Shown: positions 47,187 to 54,976, numbered from the stretch's first letter. The stretch is 64,000 nucleotides of DNA from Pseudomonadota bacterium (GCA_020161065.1 JAIUPH010000011.1:248001-312000); one strand, 5' to 3'. Numbers and translations are program-made. The notes: generated by a model from the sequence alone, not told the origin.

Positions 47187-47879
47187 ATGATCGAAGTGTA
47201 TTCGTGGGCCACGCCCAATGGACACAAGGTCCACATCATGCTGGAGGAATGCCGGCTGCCCTGGCGCGCGGTGCCGGTGGACATCGGCAGCGGCGAGCAG
47301 TTCCGGCCCGAGTTCCTGAAGATCAGCCCCAACAACAAGATCCCGGCGCTGGTCGACCCCGAGGGCCCCGACGGCCGGCCGATCACGTTGTTCGAATCCG
47401 GCGCCATCCTGCTGTACCTGGCGGGCAAGACCGGCCGCTTCCTGCCTGACAGCACGCGCGGCAAGTACGAGGTGCTGCAGTGGCTGATGTTCCAGATGGG
47501 CAGCGTCGGCCCGATGCTGGGCCAGGCGCACCACTTCCGCATCTATGCGCCGGAGAAGATCGCCTACGCGATCGAGCGCTACAGCAACGAAGCCAAGCGG
47601 CTGTATGGCGTGATGAACCGCCAGCTGGCCAAGAGCACCTACCTCGCCGGACCCGAGTACAGCATCGCCGACATCGCGGTGTTTCCGTGGCTGCGCTCGT
47701 GGAAGAACCAGGGCATCGACTGGAACGACTTCCCGCACCTGAAAGGCTGGTTCGACGAGATCGCCGCGCGCCCGGCCGTCGTGCGCGGCGTGCAGGTGCT
47801 GGCCGACCAGCGCAAGTCCATCACCGACGACCGCGCGCGCGAAGTGCTGTTCGGGCAGGAGCAGTACAAGGCCCGCTGA
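47187..47879 (+). CDS. Glutathione S-transferase (Nu/YfcG-type)
   Basis: A 230-residue GST. The thioredoxin-like N-terminal domain starts MIEVYSWATPNGHKVHIMLEE (Thr/Asn catalytic loop instead of Cys), with SPNNKIPALVDPEG (cis-Pro and glutathione binding) and LFESGAILLYLAGKTGRF. The helical C-terminal domain includes AYAIERYSNEAKRLYGVMNRQLAKSTYLAGPEYSIADIAVFPWL (N-capping box). It matches YfcG/YghU disulfide-bond reductases more than detoxifying GSTs. The start at 47187 follows GAAAGGG by 6 nt. The tRNA-Arg gene follows 16 bp after the stop. Confidence 0.85.
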   Translation: MIEVYSWATPNGHKVHIMLEECRLPWRAVPVDIGSGEQFRPEFLKISPNNKIPALVDPEGPDGRPITLFESGAILLYLAGKTGRFLPDSTRGKYEVLQWLMFQMGSVGPMLGQAHHFRIYAPEKIAYAIERYSNEAKRLYGVMNRQLAKSTYLAGPEYSIADIAVFPWLRSWKNQGIDWNDFPHLKGWFDEIAARPAVVRGVQVLADQRKSITDDRAREVLFGQEQYKAR

Positions 47880-47895
47880 CTAGAATCGCGCCCCA

Positions 47896-47972
47896 CTGCC
47901 CGTAGCTCAACTGGATAGAGCACCAGCCTTCTAAGCTGGGGGTCGCAGGTTCGAGTCCTGCCGGGCAGGCCA
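47896..47972 (+). tRNA. tRNA-Arg (anticodon TCT)
   Basis: The acceptor stem CTGCCCG pairs with CGGGCAG and is followed by discriminator G and encoded CCA at 47970-47972. The D arm is GCTC-AACTGGATA-GAGC, the anticodon stem CCAGC/GCTGG holds loop CTTCTAA, and the T arm contains GGTTCGAGTCC. It reads AGA codons (and probably AGG), which are rare in this GC-rich genome. Confidence 0.95.
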
Positions 47973-48333
47973 GTGGGGCTGCCGCTGTCGAGGTGGCCGC
48001 GGCCCAAACAACGGCGAATGCGATGTCGGGGGCGCACCGGTGACGAGGTGACCGATCGCTCGCGGCGCCCACGCAAGACTCGGACTTGCAAGGTCGATTT
48101 GCCGCCACCAAGCTGCACAAACGTACCATCTTTCCGCCCATGCACGCCTTCGCACGACGGGCGTCGCTGGCCCACACTCGTCGCCGGCCGTTTCGTTGGA
48201 TGCTTCTCGCGGACAGCGGTATCGCGCCCGCGCGGCCGCCGCGCCTTGGTCAGCTGCGCGAACGCAACCGTTGCCTGCACGGCAGCATCTGCACGGGGCC
48301 GACTGACGTCCATTTGAAGCCCAGACGGAACAG
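47973..48333. other. Non-coding stretch downstream of tRNA-Arg
   Basis: No gene is supported between the tRNA and the toxin-antitoxin promoter. The open frames crossing it contain no known motifs, and the minus-strand frame through the tRNA is a well-known false ORF type. It is noticeably less GC-rich than the flanks. No second copy of the tRNA 3' end was found in the window, so there is no direct proof of an integrated element. Confidence 0.5.
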
Positions 48334-48349
48334 GCTAGCTAGCTACAAT
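48334..48349 (+). promoter_or_regulatory. Palindrome GCTAGCTAGC overlapping a TACAAT -10 box
   Basis: A perfect 10-bp palindrome (48334-48343) directly precedes TACAAT (48344-48349), about 48 bp before the antitoxin start. A palindrome at the -10 is the usual operator of self-repressing Phd-type antitoxins. The -35 region (near 48321) is weak. Confidence 0.5.
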
Positions 48350-48396
48350 CAAACCATCACCACCGCCGCTCGCCCCGTCGAAAAATGGGAACCGCC

Positions 48397-48639
48397 ATGA
48401 CCGAAGTCGCCTTGTACGAAGCCAAGAACCGGCTGTCCGAGTTGATCGACCGCGTCCAGCGCGGCGAGGTCATCGCCATCACGCGGCGCGGCAAGGTCGT
48501 GGCGCAGTTGGGCCTGCCCGCTGCACACGACAGCTCCGCCGTCGCCCGCCAGGCCGTGGCCGGGCTGCGCAGCGCGCGCCAGAACGTCCGGCTCGGCCGG
48601 CTGTCGGCGCGCGAGCTGATTGCCGAAGGGCGCCGGTGA
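48397..48639 (+). CDS. Phd/YefM family antitoxin
   Basis: An 80-residue antitoxin. The N-terminal DNA-binding part MTEVALYEAKNRLSELIDRVQRGEVIAITRRGKVVAQLG is typical of Phd/YefM; the C-terminal half (RQNVRLGRLSARELIAEGRR) binds and inhibits the toxin. The ATG at 48397 gives the standard N-terminus; an in-frame ATG at 48385 has no better ribosome binding site. The stop overlaps the toxin start. It should also repress its own promoter through the palindrome upstream. Confidence 0.85.
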   Translation: MTEVALYEAKNRLSELIDRVQRGEVIAITRRGKVVAQLGLPAAHDSSAVARQAVAGLRSARQNVRLGRLSARELIAEGRR

Positions 48640-49046
48640 GCGGGTTGGTGGTGGACGCCTCGGTCAGCGCCGCATGGTTCCTGCCCGACGAAGCGACGCC
48701 CTACACCGAGGCCGCATTGCAAGCGACGATCGACCGCGCGGTGTGGATACCGGCGCTGTGGCTGCTGGAGATCGGCAATCTGCTGCTCAGCGCACAGCGC
48801 CGCCGGCGCATCACCGCGGCCAAGCGGCGCGAATTGGTCTCCCATGCCCAGGCGCTGCGGCTGCAGGTGGACCGCACGCCGGTGCCGATGACGACGCTGG
48901 ACGATCTGGCGGCGGCGCACGGCCTGACCACCTACGACGCGGCCTACCTCGAACTGGCGCTGCGCCGTGCGCTGCCGCTGGCCACGCTGGACGTCAAGCT
49001 GCTGCAGGCCATGATCGCCAGCGGCGTGGCGCTCGCCGAGCCTTGA
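48636..49046 (+). CDS. VapC-type PIN-domain toxin
   Basis: A 136-residue PIN-domain ribonuclease. The four expected acidic residues are visible: Asp7 (LVVDASVSAAWF), Glu45 (LLEIGNLL), Asp101 (TTYDAAYLELA) and Asp119 (ATLDVKLL). It starts with a GTG overlapping the antitoxin stop (GTGA). VapC toxins cleave tRNA or rRNA until bound by the antitoxin. The pair with Phd/YefM, about 0.4 kb downstream of a tRNA gene, is typical of mobile or accessory DNA. The active site looks complete. Confidence 0.85.
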   Translation: MSGLVVDASVSAAWFLPDEATPYTEAALQATIDRAVWIPALWLLEIGNLLLSAQRRRRITAAKRRELVSHAQALRLQVDRTPVPMTTLDDLAAAHGLTTYDAAYLELALRRALPLATLDVKLLQAMIASGVALAEP

Positions 49047-49104
49047 GGGCTTGAACCAGCCCTGCCCTTGACCCCATCCGGCGCTGCCGGAGCCCGCGCT
49101 CCGC

Positions 49105-49491
49105 TCACTTCGGCGCCGAAGTGCTGCCGCCCACCTTCTGCGCCGCGCCGTCCACCGCCTCGGCCGTCGCCTTGGCGCCGCGGGCCACGCCGCTGGCGGC
49201 GGCCTTGGCGCCGCGCTCGACCCCGCTGGCCGCCGCCCGGGCACCACGCGCCGCGCCGCTGGCTGCGGCCTTCACGCCGCGGGTGGCGGCTTTCGCGCCG
49301 CGTTCCACGCCGCTGGCGGCCGCCTTGGCGCCGCGCTGGACGCCGCTGGCCGCGGCCTGCGCGCCGTGCACCACGGCCTGCTCGACCTTCTCCACCGTCG
49401 ACGGCGCCTCGGCCGCCGCTGCCACGCCGGCGGTAAGGGCCAAGGCCAGCGCCGCGAGGCGGCCGGCAACGGCCGCGTTGCTGATGTTCAT
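49105..49491 (-). CDS. Secreted Ala/Gly/Arg/Lys-rich repeat protein
   Basis: A 128-residue protein with a signal peptide (MNISNAAVAGRLAALALALTAGVAAAAEA) and AAAGGAC-like ribosome binding site (AAAGGACGAAC before the ATG). From about residue 40 to 110 it is built of about six 11-residue units of the type AAASGVERGAK, with variants VQ, VA, AATRG and AARGAR. Encoded by 33-bp tandem DNA repeats. The period and composition (Ala-rich with regular Arg/Lys/Glu) resemble LEA-like or apolipoprotein-like amphipathic helices. No family name can be given. It is transcribed divergently from the helicase gene. Function unknown; copy number may vary between strains. Confidence 0.65.
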   Translation of the reverse strand: MNISNAAVAGRLAALALALTAGVAAAAEAPSTVEKVEQAVVHGAQAAASGVQRGAKAAASGVERGAKAATRGVKAAASGAARGARAAASGVERGAKAAASGVARGAKATAEAVDGAAQKVGGSTSAPK

Positions 49492-49590
49492 GTTCGTCCT
49501 TTCGTCCCTGACGGGCCGCCGATCATAGGCAGCGGCCGCCATGGTCTTGATCGCCTTGCGACCGCGATCGCGCCCGCCTGCCCGCGCTGG

Positions 49591-51690
49591 ATGCCTATAC
49601 AGTTGCAAGCCGTGAACGCCATCGCCGAATCGCCCGCCCCTGCCGCCGTCTTCGACGCGCTCAACCCCGAGCAGCGCGCCGCCGTGCAGCACGGCGACGA
49701 GCCGCTGGTGGTGGTGGCGGGCGCCGGCTCGGGCAAGACGGCGATGCTGGCCGCCCGCGTCGCGCGGCTGGTGCTCGACGGCGCCGACCCGCGGCGCATC
49801 CTGCTGATGACCTTCTCGCGCCGCGCCGCCGCCGAGATGCAGCGCCGCGCCGGCCGGCTGCTGCAGCGCGCGCTGGGCCTGCCCGCCACCGCGCGGCCGC
49901 CCGAGCTGCCCTGGTGCGGCACCTTCCACAGCGTGGGTGCGCGGCTGCTGCGCGAGCACGCCGCCGCCTTGGGGCTAACGAACGACTTCAACGTCATCGA
50001 CCGCGCCGACGCCGAAGAGCTGCTGGCGCAGACGCGCACCCGGCTCGACCTGCACGCCGCCGAGCAGCGCTTTCCGCTGGCGCGCACGGCGCAGGCCATC
50101 CTCTCGCGCACCGTCAACAGCGCGCAGCCGCTGGCCGCCGTGCTGGCCCAGCACTTTCCCTGGTGCGCCGAGTCGCAAGACGGCCTGCGCCGCCTGTTCG
50201 CCGCCTACACCGAGGCCAAGCAGGCGCAGCGGCTGCTGGATTACGACGACCTGCTGCTGTACTGGCGCCTGGCGCTGCAGGAGGGCGCGATCGCGCACGC
50301 GATGGGCCGCCGCTTCGACCACGTGCTGGTCGACGAGATGCAGGACACCAACCAGCTGCAGGCCGACATCCTGCTGGCGCTGAAGCCCGACGGCCGCGGC
50401 CTCACCGTGGTGGGCGACGACGCGCAGGCCATCTACGGCTTCCGCGCCGCCGACGTGGCGCACCTGCTCGACCTGCCCCAACGTTTCACGCCACCGGCGC
50501 GGGTGCTGCTGCTGGAGCACAACTACCGCAGCACGCAGCCGCTGCTGGCCGCCGCCAACGCCGTCATCGAACAGGCCGGCCGGCGCTTCGCCAAGACCTT
50601 GTGGAGCGAGCGCGCCTCGTCGCACAAGCCGCAGCTCGTGCACGTGGCCGACGAGGCGGCGCAGGCCGCCTGGGTGGCCGACACCGTGCTGCGCCAGCGC
50701 GAGCAGGGCACGCCGCTGACGCGGCAGGCCGTGCTGTTCCGCACCGGCCACCACAGCGCGGCGCTGGAGCTGGAGCTGACGCGGCGGCGCATCCCCTTCG
50801 TCAAGTACGGCGGCCTGCGCTTCCTGGAAGCGGCGCACGTGCGCGACCTGCTGGCGCTGCTGCGCTGGACGCACAACCTGCGCAGCCGACTGGCCGGGCT
50901 GCGCGTGCTGCGCCTGGTCAGCGGCATCGGGCCGGCGGCGGCGCTGCAGGTGCTGGACCGCATGGACGCCGGCGCCGACCCCGCCGCCGCGCTGCTGGCC
51001 TGGGCGCCGCCGCGCCGCGCGGCCACCGACTGGGCAGCGTTCATCGACACCTGCCGCGCGCTGATCGAGCCCGATGCCGCGTGGCCGGCGGCGATGGCGC
51101 CGGCGCAGCGCTGGCTGCAGGCCCAGTTGCCGCGGCTGTATGGCGACGATGCGCCGGTGCGCAGCGGCGACCTCGACCAGTTGGGCCGCCTGGCCGGCGC
51201 CCACGGCAGCCGCGAGCGATTCTTGACCGAGCTGGCGCTGGACCCGCCGGCCGCCAGCAGCGACGAATCGGGCCCGCCGCATCGCGACGAGGACTACCTG
51301 ATCCTGTCCACCATCCACGCCGCCAAGGGCCAGGAATGGCATTCGGTGCACTTGCTCAACGTCGTCGACGGCTGCATGCCGGCCGACGTGGCCACCGGCA
51401 GCCCGACCGAGATCGACGAAGAGCGCCGGCTGCTGTACGTGGCGATGACGCGCGCCCGCGAACGGCTGCACCTGCTGCTGCCGCAGCGCTTCTACGTCAC
51501 CCAGCAGCGCAGCCGCGGCGACCGCCACCTCTACGCCGGCCGCAGCCGCTTCATCCCGCCGGCGCTCGACCCCTTGTTCGAGCCGGTGGCGCCGATGGCA
51601 GCCGGCGATGCTAACGAGCAAATGGATGAGCTGCCGATGCCCGCCATCGACCTGGCGGCGCGCCTGCGCCGCAGCGGCGGGCTGCCCTGA
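49591..51690 (+). CDS. UvrD/Rep-family ATP-dependent DNA helicase
   Basis: A 699-residue superfamily 1A helicase. Motifs in order: ALNPEQRAAVQHG (Q motif), VVAGAGSGKTAMLAAR (Walker A), LMTFSRRAAAEMQRR (Ia), HVLVDEMQDTNQLQADIL (II, DEMQD), VVGDDAQAIYGFRAAD (III), LEHNYRSTQPLL (IV), LILSTIHAAKGQEWHSV (V) and LLYVAMTRARERLHLLLP (VI). It is slightly shorter than UvrD and the C-terminal 2B part is divergent, so it fits the proteobacterial 'ATP-dependent helicase' subgroup rather than UvrD or Rep themselves. A GTG at 49612 is an alternative start. Confidence 0.9.
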   Translation: MPIQLQAVNAIAESPAPAAVFDALNPEQRAAVQHGDEPLVVVAGAGSGKTAMLAARVARLVLDGADPRRILLMTFSRRAAAEMQRRAGRLLQRALGLPATARPPELPWCGTFHSVGARLLREHAAALGLTNDFNVIDRADAEELLAQTRTRLDLHAAEQRFPLARTAQAILSRTVNSAQPLAAVLAQHFPWCAESQDGLRRLFAAYTEAKQAQRLLDYDDLLLYWRLALQEGAIAHAMGRRFDHVLVDEMQDTNQLQADILLALKPDGRGLTVVGDDAQAIYGFRAADVAHLLDLPQRFTPPARVLLLEHNYRSTQPLLAAANAVIEQAGRRFAKTLWSERASSHKPQLVHVADEAAQAAWVADTVLRQREQGTPLTRQAVLFRTGHHSAALELELTRRRIPFVKYGGLRFLEAAHVRDLLALLRWTHNLRSRLAGLRVLRLVSGIGPAAALQVLDRMDAGADPAAALLAWAPPRRAATDWAAFIDTCRALIEPDAAWPAAMAPAQRWLQAQLPRLYGDDAPVRSGDLDQLGRLAGAHGSRERFLTELALDPPAASSDESGPPHRDEDYLILSTIHAAKGQEWHSVHLLNVVDGCMPADVATGSPTEIDEERRLLYVAMTRARERLHLLLPQRFYVTQQRSRGDRHLYAGRSRFIPPALDPLFEPVAPMAAGDANEQMDELPMPAIDLAARLRRSGGLP

Positions 51691-51733
51691 AGCCCATCGG
51701 CGCTGACAAGCGTGCATAGGCCGCAGCGCGGTG

Positions 51734-51824
51734 CTGGCGCGAACCATGGCCATCGCCGCGCTGGCGCGAACCATGACCATCGCCGCGCTGGCGCGAACCA
51801 TGACCATCGCCGCGCTGGCGCGGC
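51734..51824. repeat. 27-bp minisatellite, 3.4 copies
   Basis: Units CTGGCGCGAACCATGRCCAT plus CGCCGCG (27 bp) lie at 51734-51760, 51761-51787 and 51788-51814, with a partial fourth copy to 51824. The last two full units are identical and the first has one change. It lies between the helicase stop and an antitoxin-like remnant. A 27-bp period is a multiple of three. Confidence 0.8.
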
Positions 51825-51894
51825 GTGCGCGTGCCGTTGCCAAGGGCGGTGGCAATGCCAATGGCGATGCCGTCGGCATGCTGACGAGTCGGAC

Positions 51895-52032
51895 GGCGCC
51901 GTGATCGAGCACTTCGAGGCCAAGCCCGGCGAGCGCGACTACCAGACGCTGATCAACGAAGCGCTCGAGCAGGCCGCATTGCGGCTGGAGTTTGAACGGG
52001 CGACCAGGCCTGCGGCGCCTGCCGGGGCCTGA
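51895..52032 (+). pseudogene. Remnant of a BrnA-type antitoxin gene
   Basis: The reading frame ending at 52032 contains DGAVIEHFEAKPGERDYQTL then INEALEQAALRL, which matches the C-terminal DNA-binding segment of BrnA-like antitoxins (V-I-E-H-F ... G-x-x-Y-Q-T-x-I-N-x-A-L). The N-terminal half is missing and is replaced by minisatellite-derived sequence. No brnT toxin is nearby. A GTG at 51901 could start a 43-residue product. Probably a decayed toxin-antitoxin locus. It sits between the helicase gene and tRNA-Pro. Confidence 0.6.
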
Positions 52033-52048
52033 GGCCCAAGGCCTTGTG

Positions 52049-52125
52049 TGGTCGGGGTGAAAGGATTCGAACCTTCGACCCACTGGTCCCAAACCAGTTG
52101 CGCTACCAGGCTGCGCTACACCCCG
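52049..52125 (-). tRNA. tRNA-Pro (anticodon TGG)
   Basis: On the minus strand CGGGGTG (52125-52119) pairs with CACCCCG (52059-52053), followed by discriminator A and encoded CCA (52051-52049). The anticodon stem ACTGG/CCAGT carries loop TTTGGGA with anticodon TGG, and the T arm contains GGTTCGAATCC. Complete cloverleaf of 77 nt. Confidence 0.95.
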
Positions 52126-52141
52126 AAGCTGCGCATTGTAT

Positions 52142-52660
52142 TCAGGCCGCGGCCGGGGCCGGCAGGGCCAGCCGGCGGCGCACGCTCAGGCACTGCTGGA
52201 TGTGCTGCTCGCACACGTAGCGCAGCGCCGAATAGGTCAGCGCCGCCGAGACCGCCTGGCCGGCGAAGGGCACGAACTTGGCGGCCTGCTGGGTGGTCAG
52301 CCGCACGCCCACCAGCTTGAGCATCCACATCACCAGCTCGCGCGTGACGACGCGGCCGATCAACATGCCGCCGCCGGCGCTGATGGCCTTGTAGACCACC
52401 ACGCGGCGGTCGGGCGCGAGGCGCTCGATCTGCTCGTTGCTCAGCCCGAAGGCGCCGTTGATGCGCGGCAGCAGTTCCACCAGCAGGCCCACGTCGGTCA
52501 GCCAGTCCAGCCCGGGCACCGGCACCATCGCCACGCCGGCGGCCAGCAGCGCGCGGCGCTTGACCATCTGCCGGCAGCGCTGGGCAATGGCCTGCAGGTC
52601 GTCATCGCCCGCGGCGGGCAGCACTTCCCACTCGGGGGCGGTCTTGTCGGCAACGGCCAT
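52142..52660 (-). CDS. Hypothetical protein with EcsC/DUF697-like hydrophobic core
   Basis: A 172-residue protein without a signal peptide. After a charged N-terminus come hydrophobic helical stretches at residues 37-62 (ALLAAGVAMVPVPGLDWLTDVGLL), 91-112 (AISAGGGMLIGRVVTRELVMWML) and 120-145 (TTQQAAKFVPFAGQAVSAALTYSAL). The pattern of P-[VF]-[PA]-G turns followed by amphipathic helices resembles DUF697/EcsC-like proteins, but I cannot name the family with certainty. It lies 12 bp downstream of rraA on the same strand and 17 bp before tRNA-Pro. Function unknown. Confidence 0.6.
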   Translation of the reverse strand: MAVADKTAPEWEVLPAAGDDDLQAIAQRCRQMVKRRALLAAGVAMVPVPGLDWLTDVGLLVELLPRINGAFGLSNEQIERLAPDRRVVVYKAISAGGGMLIGRVVTRELVMWMLKLVGVRLTTQQAAKFVPFAGQAVSAALTYSALRYVCEQHIQQCLSVRRRLALPAPAAA

Positions 52661-52672
52661 CGCGGTCTTCCT

Positions 52673-53167
52673 TTAAGCGGGCTGCGGCATCACGACGATG
52701 CCATCCTCGTCAGCGTACAGCCATTCGCCGGGCCGCACGATCACCCCCTGGATCGTCACGGGCACGTCGGCCTGGCCCTGGTTGCGCTTCTCGGTCGGCA
52801 GCGGCATCGTGGCCAGCGCGCGGATGCCCACGTCGCAGGCCGCCAGCTCGGCCACGTCGCGCACCGCGCCGTCGACCACCACGCCGGCCCAGCCGTTGCG
52901 CGCCGCGGCGGCGCCCAGGTTGCCGCCGACCAGCGCGCGGCGCAGCGAGCCGCCGCCGTCGACCACCAGCACGCGGCCCTGGCCGGGGCTGTCGACCGCG
53001 GCCTTGACGAGGCTGTTGTCCTCGTGGCACTTGACGGTGACGACGGCGCCGCTGAACCTGCGGCGGCCGCCGAAATCGCGCAACCCCGGCGGCAGCACGC
53101 GAAAGGCGCCGTCGCTGTCGTTCTTGTGGGCGTCGCAGAGGTCGCAGGTGGCGAAGTCGCTGCTCAT
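52673..53167 (-). CDS. rraA: Ribonuclease E activity regulator RraA
   Basis: A 164-residue protein that matches canonical RraA in length and order: FATCDLCDAHKNDSDGAFRVLPPGLRDFGGR, AVVTVKCHEDNSLVKAAVDSPGQGRVLVVDGGGSLRRALVGGNLG, NGWAGVVVDGAVRDVAEL and GVIVRPGEWLYADEDGIVVM. RraA-fold proteins are trimers; some modulate RNase E, others are pyruvate aldolases or oxaloacetate decarboxylases. Here the start overlaps the stop of a ThDP enzyme gene (ATGA), so a metabolic role in that operon is possible. A longer RraA-like protein is encoded at 34121-34819. Confidence 0.85.
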   Translation of the reverse strand: MSSDFATCDLCDAHKNDSDGAFRVLPPGLRDFGGRRRFSGAVVTVKCHEDNSLVKAAVDSPGQGRVLVVDGGGSLRRALVGGNLGAAAARNGWAGVVVDGAVRDVAELAACDVGIRALATMPLPTEKRNQGQADVPVTIQGVIVRPGEWLYADEDGIVVMPQPA

Positions 53168-54876
53168 GACGGGTTCCTCTCGATGGTGGCGGCCAGCGCC
53201 GCGGCGCGGATGGCCGACAGCGTGCTGCGGGTGGTGCTGACGTCGGTGGCCAGCTTCAGGTGCAGCAGCGTGGGCTGCTGCGCGGCCAGCGCGCGCGCGA
53301 ACGCGGGCTCGAAGTCCGCGGTGCGGTCGACGAACGCCGCCTGCCAGCCGTAAGCGCGGGCCAGCGCGGCGAAGTCGGGGTTGGCGAGGTCGCTGCCGCT
53401 CACGCGGCCGGGGTACTCGCGTTCCTGGTGCATGCGGATGGTGCCGTAGCTGCCGTTGTCGACGACCACGCAGACCAGCTTGCGCGCGCCGTGGGCGACC
53501 GCGGTGATCAGCTCCTGCCCCGTCATCAGGAAGTCGCCGTCGCCGGCGATGTTGACCACCGTGCGCTGCGGCTGCAGCAGCGCGGCGGCCACCGCGGCGG
53601 GCACGCCGTAGCCCATGGCGCCCGAGGTCGGCGCCAGCTGCGTGCGGCCGTGGCGCTGCAGGCCCGGGTACTCGATATAACGGTGCATCCAGCCGGCATA
53701 GTTGCCGGCGCCGTTGGTGTAGACGGTGTCTTCGGGCGCCAGCCGGGTGATGGTCTTGACCACCTGGGCCATGTCCAGCGGCTCGACCACCGGCGCCTGC
53801 AGGTTGGCCTGGTAGTCGGCGCGCGCCGCCGCGGTGTGCTCGCGCCAGGGCAGCATGGCCGGCGCGGCCAGCGCTTCCAACGCCTTGGCGGCGCAGCCCA
53901 TCGAAGCCTGCAGCAGCAGGTCGGCCGCGTAGACGCGGCCCAGTTCCTCGGGCCCGGCGTGGACGTGCACCAGCGCCTGCCGCGGCCGCGGCGCCTGCAG
54001 CAACTGGTAGCCGCCGGTGGTCATCTCGCCCAGGCGGGCGCCGATGGCGATGACGAGATCCGATGCGCGGATGCGCTCGGCCAGCTTGGGGTTGATGGCG
54101 ATGCCGACGTCGCCCGCGTAGTTGGGGTGGCGGTTGTCGAACAGGTCCTGGAAGCGGAAGGCGCAGCCCACCGGCAAGGCCCAGTTCTCGGCAAAGTGCT
54201 GCAGCGCCAAGCAGGCCTCGGCGTCCCAGCCGCTGCCGCCGGCAATGACGAAGGGCCGCTTCGCCGCCAGCAACCTTTCGCGCAACTGGCGCAGGCCGCC
54301 GGGCGCGGGCCAGGCCTGCACCGGCTCCACCCGCGCCAGCACCGGCGCCATGGTGGCCTGCGTCAGCATGTCTTCAGGCAGCGCCAGCACCACCGGCCCG
54401 GGGCGGCCCTGCATCGCCACGTGGAAGGCGCGCGCCACGTACTCGGGCAGGCGGTCGGCGTCCTGCACCTCGGCCGCCCACTTGGCCATGCCCAGCGTGC
54501 CGGGACCGAAGAACTGGCGGTAGTCCAGTTCCTGGAAGGCCTCGCGGTCGCGCTGGTCGCTGGCCACCTGGCCGACGAACAGGATCATCGGCGTGCTGTC
54601 CTGGAACGCCGTGTGCACGCCGATGCTGGCGTTGGTGGCGCCGGGCCCGCGGGTGACGAAGCAGATGCCGGGGCGGCCACTGAGCTTGCCCTGCGCCTCG
54701 GCCATGAAGGCGGCGCCGCCTTCCTGCCGGCAGGCGATGAAGCGGATGCGCTCGCGCTGCTCGTAGAAGCCGTCCAGCACCGCGAGGTAACTCTCTCCCG
54801 GCACGCCGAAGGCGGTGTCCACGCCCTGGGCGATCAGGGCTTCGACGAGGGCGTGGCCGGCAAGGCGCGAGGTCAT
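53164..54876 (-). CDS. Thiamine diphosphate-dependent enzyme (acetolactate synthase-like)
   Basis: A 570-residue ThDP enzyme. The N-terminal PYR domain has MTSRLAGHALVEALIAQGVDTAFGVPGESYLAVLDG and the catalytic Glu in RFIACRQEGGAAFMAEAQGKL. The central domain has FVIAGGSGWDAEACLALQHF. The C-terminal PP domain has AMGYGVPAAVAAAL and the Mg/ThDP motif NIAGDGDFLMTGQELITAV ... VVDNGSYGTI. It resembles catabolic IlvB-like proteins (glyoxylate carboligase, benzoylformate or 2-oxo acid decarboxylases) and no ilvN gene is near, so valine synthesis is unlikely. It is co-translated with rraA and divergent from the tetR gene, whose operator lies between them. Confidence 0.85.
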   Translation of the reverse strand: MTSRLAGHALVEALIAQGVDTAFGVPGESYLAVLDGFYEQRERIRFIACRQEGGAAFMAEAQGKLSGRPGICFVTRGPGATNASIGVHTAFQDSTPMILFVGQVASDQRDREAFQELDYRQFFGPGTLGMAKWAAEVQDADRLPEYVARAFHVAMQGRPGPVVLALPEDMLTQATMAPVLARVEPVQAWPAPGGLRQLRERLLAAKRPFVIAGGSGWDAEACLALQHFAENWALPVGCAFRFQDLFDNRHPNYAGDVGIAINPKLAERIRASDLVIAIGARLGEMTTGGYQLLQAPRPRQALVHVHAGPEELGRVYAADLLLQASMGCAAKALEALAAPAMLPWREHTAAARADYQANLQAPVVEPLDMAQVVKTITRLAPEDTVYTNGAGNYAGWMHRYIEYPGLQRHGRTQLAPTSGAMGYGVPAAVAAALLQPQRTVVNIAGDGDFLMTGQELITAVAHGARKLVCVVVDNGSYGTIRMHQEREYPGRVSGSDLANPDFAALARAYGWQAAFVDRTADFEPAFARALAAQQPTLLHLKLATDVSTTRSTLSAIRAAALAATIERNPS

Positions 54877-54952
54877 GGCGTCGGCAGGGTGGGCAGTGGA
54901 TGCAGACCTGGGATTATCCCGGCCCGGCCGCGGCGCCGCCGCGTGGCGCGGC

Positions 54953-54975
54953 CATACTTGCACACTTGGTGAATT
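54953..54975 (+). promoter_or_regulatory. Operator TTGCAC-N4-GGTGAATT at the tetR start
   Basis: The putative -10 CATACT (54953-54958) is followed by TTGCAC-ACTT-GGTGAATT (54959-54975), which ends 1 bp before the ATG of the TetR gene. TTGGTGAATT (54966-54975) occurs again exactly at 57417-57426, and TGGTGAATT on the other strand at 60667-60659. The leader would be very short, with GGTGA serving as both operator and ribosome binding site. Confidence 0.55.
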
Positions 54976-54976
54976 G

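Noticed and set aside
47639-48313. Minus-strand open frame crossing the tRNA-Arg, with a GRTRTCDPQLRR-like stretch
   Set aside because: This peptide type is the well-known false translation of the antisense of an arginine tRNA; the frame also overlaps the GST gene.
52048-52320. Plus-strand frame starting MVGVKGFEPSTHWSQ
   Set aside because: It is the antisense translation of tRNA-Pro, another common spurious ORF, and overlaps the gene at 52142-52660.
53164-54876. Assignment of the ThDP enzyme as acetolactate synthase IlvB
   Set aside because: No regulatory subunit gene (ilvN/ilvH) or ilvC is adjacent, and the context is catabolic; only the broad family can be supported.
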